Shown here piece by piece: positions 61,403 to 64,000 of a stretch of 64,000 nt of DNA; position 1 is the stretch's first letter; every line of letters starts with the position of its first letter. Where the stretch lies: positions 428,481-492,480 of the forward strand of contig NZ_KE332388.1 in the NCBI RefSeq assembly GCF_000409775.1, given 5' to 3'. The stretch comes from Litchfieldella anticariensis FP35 = DSM 16096 (GTDB lineage Bacteria; Pseudomonadota; Gammaproteobacteria; Pseudomonadales; Halomonadaceae). The translations under genes and the position numbers were made by a program. A model generated the notes under the pieces. It was not told where the DNA came from and searched no databases. It was given only the letters and a program-made list of their open reading frames with translations.

Positions 61403-62532
61403 CAGGCGGCGGCTTCGATCTCGGCGCTGGCCAGTGCCCGGTGCAGGGCCTCGCTATCCAGCCCCCTGCCGATGATGACAAGCTGGGTGCGGCGCGGCTC
61501 GTCCTGCCCCCATAGCCGGTCGAAATAGCCGTCCAGGCGCTCGCCCACGGCCTGGATCACCCGACGCATGGGCTTGCCCGGAATGGCCGCGAAGCCCTTG
61601 GCCCGATAGATCTCGTGGGTTTTCAGCAGTTGCTGGAGCCTGTTCGCCAGGGCGTCGCCATCGACTTCGCCCAGCCGGATCACGCAGGAATCGAAATGAT
61701 CGTGGGCGTGGTCGTGATGCGCCCCCTCGGCATGATGGCGATCGTGGTGGTTCTCGATGCGGTCGATGCTTTCCTCGCTCGCCGCACCGATGCCCATCAG
61801 GGCTTCCAGTTGGGACGTATCGGTGGCCAGGGTCTGGTTGATAAATAAGCTCTGGTCGATGAACAGGGTCTTGACCGATTCGGGAACGCGCGCCTGGATC
61901 AGGGCCTCGACCCGCGCCCTGTCGGCCGGCGCGAGCAGGTCGGTCTTGCTGACCAGTACCAGGTCGGCCGCGCTCAGTTGGTCGTCGAGCAATTCACGCA
62001 GACTGGGATCATGGTCCAGGCTTTCATCGGCCCGGCGCTGGGCCTCCACCTTGTCGACATCGCTCGCATAACGGCCAGCGGCGACGGCCGGCCCATCGAC
62101 CACGGTGATGATGGCATCGACGGTGCAATGCTGGCGCACCTCCGGCCAGTTGAACGCCTGGACCAGCGGCTTGGGCAAGGCCAGGCCGCTGGTTTCGATC
62201 AGGATGTGGTCGATGTCGTCGCGGCGCGCCACCAGCTTTTTCATCACCGGCAGGAATTCCTCTTCCACCGTGCAGCAGATGCAGCCATTCGCCAGCTCGT
62301 AGATACCATTTTCGTAAAAACCACCGTCCTCGCCTTCCACGGGGCGCTCGTCCTCACAGTTCAGCGCGCAGCCGCGCAGCAGGCTGGAATCGATATCCTG
62401 CTCGCCGAATTCGTTGACGATGACGGCGATGCGCTTGCCGGTGACCTGGCGCAGAATGCTGGCCAGCAGCGAGGTCTTGCCGCTGCCCAGGAAGCCGGTC
62501 ACCACCGTGGCGGGGATCTTGTTCAGTTGCAT
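61402..62532 (-). CDS. cobW: CobW GTPase/metallochaperone
   Basis: 376 residues. P-loop GFLGSGKTSLLASILRQV (residues ~13-30), the metal-binding NGCICCTVEEEFL (CxCC, residues ~82-94), VSKTDLLAPADRA as the guanine motif, a His-rich loop DRHHAEGAHHDHAHDHFDSC and a C-terminal CobW_C domain. Zn/Co-loaded COG0523 GTPases of this subgroup deliver cobalt to the chelatase; adjacency to cobN supports this. It overlaps cobB by 10 bases. Confidence 0.95.
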   Translation of the reverse strand: MQLNKIPATVVTGFLGSGKTSLLASILRQVTGKRIAVIVNEFGEQDIDSSLLRGCALNCEDERPVEGEDGGFYENGIYELANGCICCTVEEEFLPVMKKLVARRDDIDHILIETSGLALPKPLVQAFNWPEVRQHCTVDAIITVVDGPAVAAGRYASDVDKVEAQRRADESLDHDPSLRELLDDQLSAADLVLVSKTDLLAPADRARVEALIQARVPESVKTLFIDQSLFINQTLATDTSQLEALMGIGAASEESIDRIENHHDRHHAEGAHHDHAHDHFDSCVIRLGEVDGDALANRLQQLLKTHEIYRAKGFAAIPGKPMRRVIQAVGERLDGYFDRLWGQDEPRRTQLVIIGRGLDSEALHRALASAEIEAAA

Positions 62533-63938
62533 CCGTTGGATTCCTCAGTGTCGATGGTGTGCCCCGTGCCCTGCCCGAACAGGCTGGCCACGGCGGCGGG
62601 ATTGTCAGGGAAGAACAGGTGCAGGTAGGACGCCGTCAGCCGGCGCAGGCGATAGATGGCCTCCCCCGGTGCGGGATGGCGTTGGCGCCGCCCGTGGGCG
62701 ATTGGCTCAGGGGTGCCCTCCGACACCGAACGGTGATGGGCATGGCCCCGGATCGGCCCCTCCGGCAGATCGGCGGTCTGCATCCCCTGGCAACCCCGCC
62801 GCCCGCGCATGGCACCATGCCCGGGCAACAGGCCCAGCATGGTATGGATCTGGTCGTCATAGTCCGTCAGGGTTTCCAGGCAATAGAGCATGCCGCCGCA
62901 TTCGGCGAGGATGGGCTTGTCCGCGGCAAACAAGCGGTGGATGTCATCCCGCATGGAGGCATTCGCCGCCAACTGCGCGGCGTGAAGCTCGGGGTAACCG
63001 CCTGGGAGCCAGAGGGCATCGCAGGGCGGCAGGCATTCGTCGGTCAGCGGCGAGAAGAAACGCAGTCTCGCCCCCATCCGCTCCAGCAGATCCAGGTTGG
63101 CCTGGTAGATGAAGCTGAACGCTGCATCCCGCGCCACGGCGATGGTCTGGCCGTGAAGCGAAGGCAATGCCTCCGTCGCTCCTGCTTGAACCGCCGCGAA
63201 AGTAACCGGCGGCAATTGCAGCAGTGCCTCCGCCAACCCCTCGGCCAGCAGCGCCTTGGCACCGGTCTCGAAGCGGGTTTCCAGGTCCTCGCGAATCTCC
63301 TCGGCCTGCACCAGCCCCAGGTGGCGTTCAGGCAGGGCCAGATTGGCATTGCGTTCCACCGCCGCCAGCAGGGGAATATCGGGCGGTAGCGCCGCTTCGA
63401 TCAATTCCCGGTGACGCGGCGAACCACAGGCGTTGGCGATCAGCCCGGCGATGCGGATATCGTCGCGGAAGCCCGCCAGGCCGGCCACCAGCGCCGCTGC
63501 GGTCTGGGCCATTCCTTTCACGTCCATGACGATGACCATCGGCAGGTCGAACAAAGCCGCTAGGTCGGCGCTGGACGGTTCGCCATCGAACAGGCCCATG
63601 GCGCCTTCCACCAGGATGAGGTCCGCCTCGAGCGCGGCATCAAACAGGCGCTGGCGGCAATAGGCCTCGCCGGCCATCCACAGGTCGAGCTGATCGACGG
63701 GCTGGCCCGAGGCCTGGGCCAGCACCAGGGGATCCAGGTAATCCGGACCGGTCTTGAAGACCCGTACCACCTTGCCCTGGTTGCGCAGCATCCGGGCCAG
63801 CGCCGCGGTCACCGTGGTCTTGCCCTGCCCCGATGCCGGCGCGGCGATGAAGACCGCGGGACAGGCCGCCCTCGCCACACCCCGGTCTACCTGCGTGCCG
63901 AAGCGGCCCCCGGCTTGAATCTCGGCGCGCTCGGTCAT
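62523..63938 (-). CDS. cobB: Hydrogenobyrinic acid a,c-diamide synthase
   Basis: 471 residues. N-terminal ATPase domain with IAAPASGQGKTTVTAALARM (P-loop), VRVFKTGPDYLDPLVLAQAS and LVEGAMGLFDG; C-terminal GATase domain with LPGGYPELHAAQLAANASMR and the catalytic Cys in ILAECGGMLYCLETL. It amidates the a and c carboxylates using glutamine and ATP. In the aerobic pathway the substrate is hydrogenobyrinic acid. Start overlaps the upstream stop by four bases. Confidence 0.95.
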   Translation of the reverse strand: MTERAEIQAGGRFGTQVDRGVARAACPAVFIAAPASGQGKTTVTAALARMLRNQGKVVRVFKTGPDYLDPLVLAQASGQPVDQLDLWMAGEAYCRQRLFDAALEADLILVEGAMGLFDGEPSSADLAALFDLPMVIVMDVKGMAQTAAALVAGLAGFRDDIRIAGLIANACGSPRHRELIEAALPPDIPLLAAVERNANLALPERHLGLVQAEEIREDLETRFETGAKALLAEGLAEALLQLPPVTFAAVQAGATEALPSLHGQTIAVARDAAFSFIYQANLDLLERMGARLRFFSPLTDECLPPCDALWLPGGYPELHAAQLAANASMRDDIHRLFAADKPILAECGGMLYCLETLTDYDDQIHTMLGLLPGHGAMRGRRGCQGMQTADLPEGPIRGHAHHRSVSEGTPEPIAHGRRQRHPAPGEAIYRLRRLTASYLHLFFPDNPAAVASLFGQGTGHTIDTEESNGCN

Positions 63939-64000
63939 GTGGCCTCCAGGCTGGGCTCTAGGCTGGGCAGGGGCCGATACAGCGCGCCCAGCTGCTCGGC
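63935..64000 (-). CDS. 3' end of an upstream cob-cluster gene
   Basis: An open minus-strand frame of 21 codons (ending YRPLPSLEPSLEAT) enters from the right edge and stops at 63935, overlapping the cobB start (ATGA). It is therefore the next gene of the operon. Too little is visible to identify it; cobO or another cobalamin gene is plausible by position. Confidence 0.5.
   Translation of the reverse strand, partial: AEQLGALYRPLPSLEPSLEAT

Overview
The window reads as a chromosome segment of a moderately high-GC gammaproteobacterium, most likely Halomonas or a close relative (Halomonadaceae). This is inferred from the overall gene repertoire, codon usage and the mix of assimilatory nitrate reduction, an aerobic cobalamin pathway and a YejM-like sulfatase. 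No rRNA gene is present and no tRNA gene was recognised, so the taxonomy is not proven.

Region 1-6000 is an assimilatory nitrate/nitrite locus. The N-terminus of a molybdopterin nitrate reductase is divergent from an operon of an FAD/NAD(P) oxidoreductase, nirB and nirD. The shared intergenic region carries an NtrC-like palindrome, a sigma-54-like GG-N10-GC promoter and a long leader hairpin on each side, so nitrogen-status control plus leader attenuation is likely. A Phd/ParE-type toxin-antitoxin pair follows.

Region 6200-13800 is mostly core genes: a Gate-domain membrane protein and Lrp regulator, a truncated TRAP permease, a GNAT acetyltransferase, an MFS exporter divergent from a MocR-type regulator, and a PIN-PhoH ATPase. 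Region 14076-16405 is an orphan type VI secretion cargo module: a PAAR protein, a toxin resembling polymorphic toxin type 44, and two tandem membrane-anchored immunity paralogues. Region 16500-30800 returns to chromosomal housekeeping (methyltransferase, esterase, SLC13 permease, cold shock protein, two L,D-transpeptidases, a glutamate-synthase-like protein, 5'-nucleotidase, dienelactone hydrolase, thioredoxin-like protein, YejM-like sulfatase). It is interrupted at 27.6-28.7 kb by a small phage-type repressor/excisionase switch.

Region 30.8-50.1 kb is an accessory hotspot. It holds an AT-rich cassette under a TetR regulator (HPP permease, tautomerase-like protein, cupin, CoA-transferase, FAD oxidoreductase). 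After it come a decayed IS30 element, a secreted DUF2235 hydrolase, a GMC oxidoreductase, an intact IS481 transposase and a small secreted protein of unknown function. The rest is an intact HigBA pair with a decayed duplicate, a CPA1 antiporter, a zinc metallopeptidase, IS66 remnants and a chemoreceptor pseudogene with an internal deletion. Several short non-coding repeats are shared among these segments.

Region 50.1-64 kb is the oxygen-dependent cobalamin (corrin ring) cluster: cobF, M, E, L, K, J, I, H, G, N, W and B, nearly all on the minus strand with overlapping or almost abutting genes. cobK alone is on the plus strand, inserted head-to-head with cobL and tail-to-tail overlapping cobJ. 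The set covers precorrin-2 to hydrogenobyrinic acid a,c-diamide plus the large cobaltochelatase subunit; CobS and CobT are not in the window.
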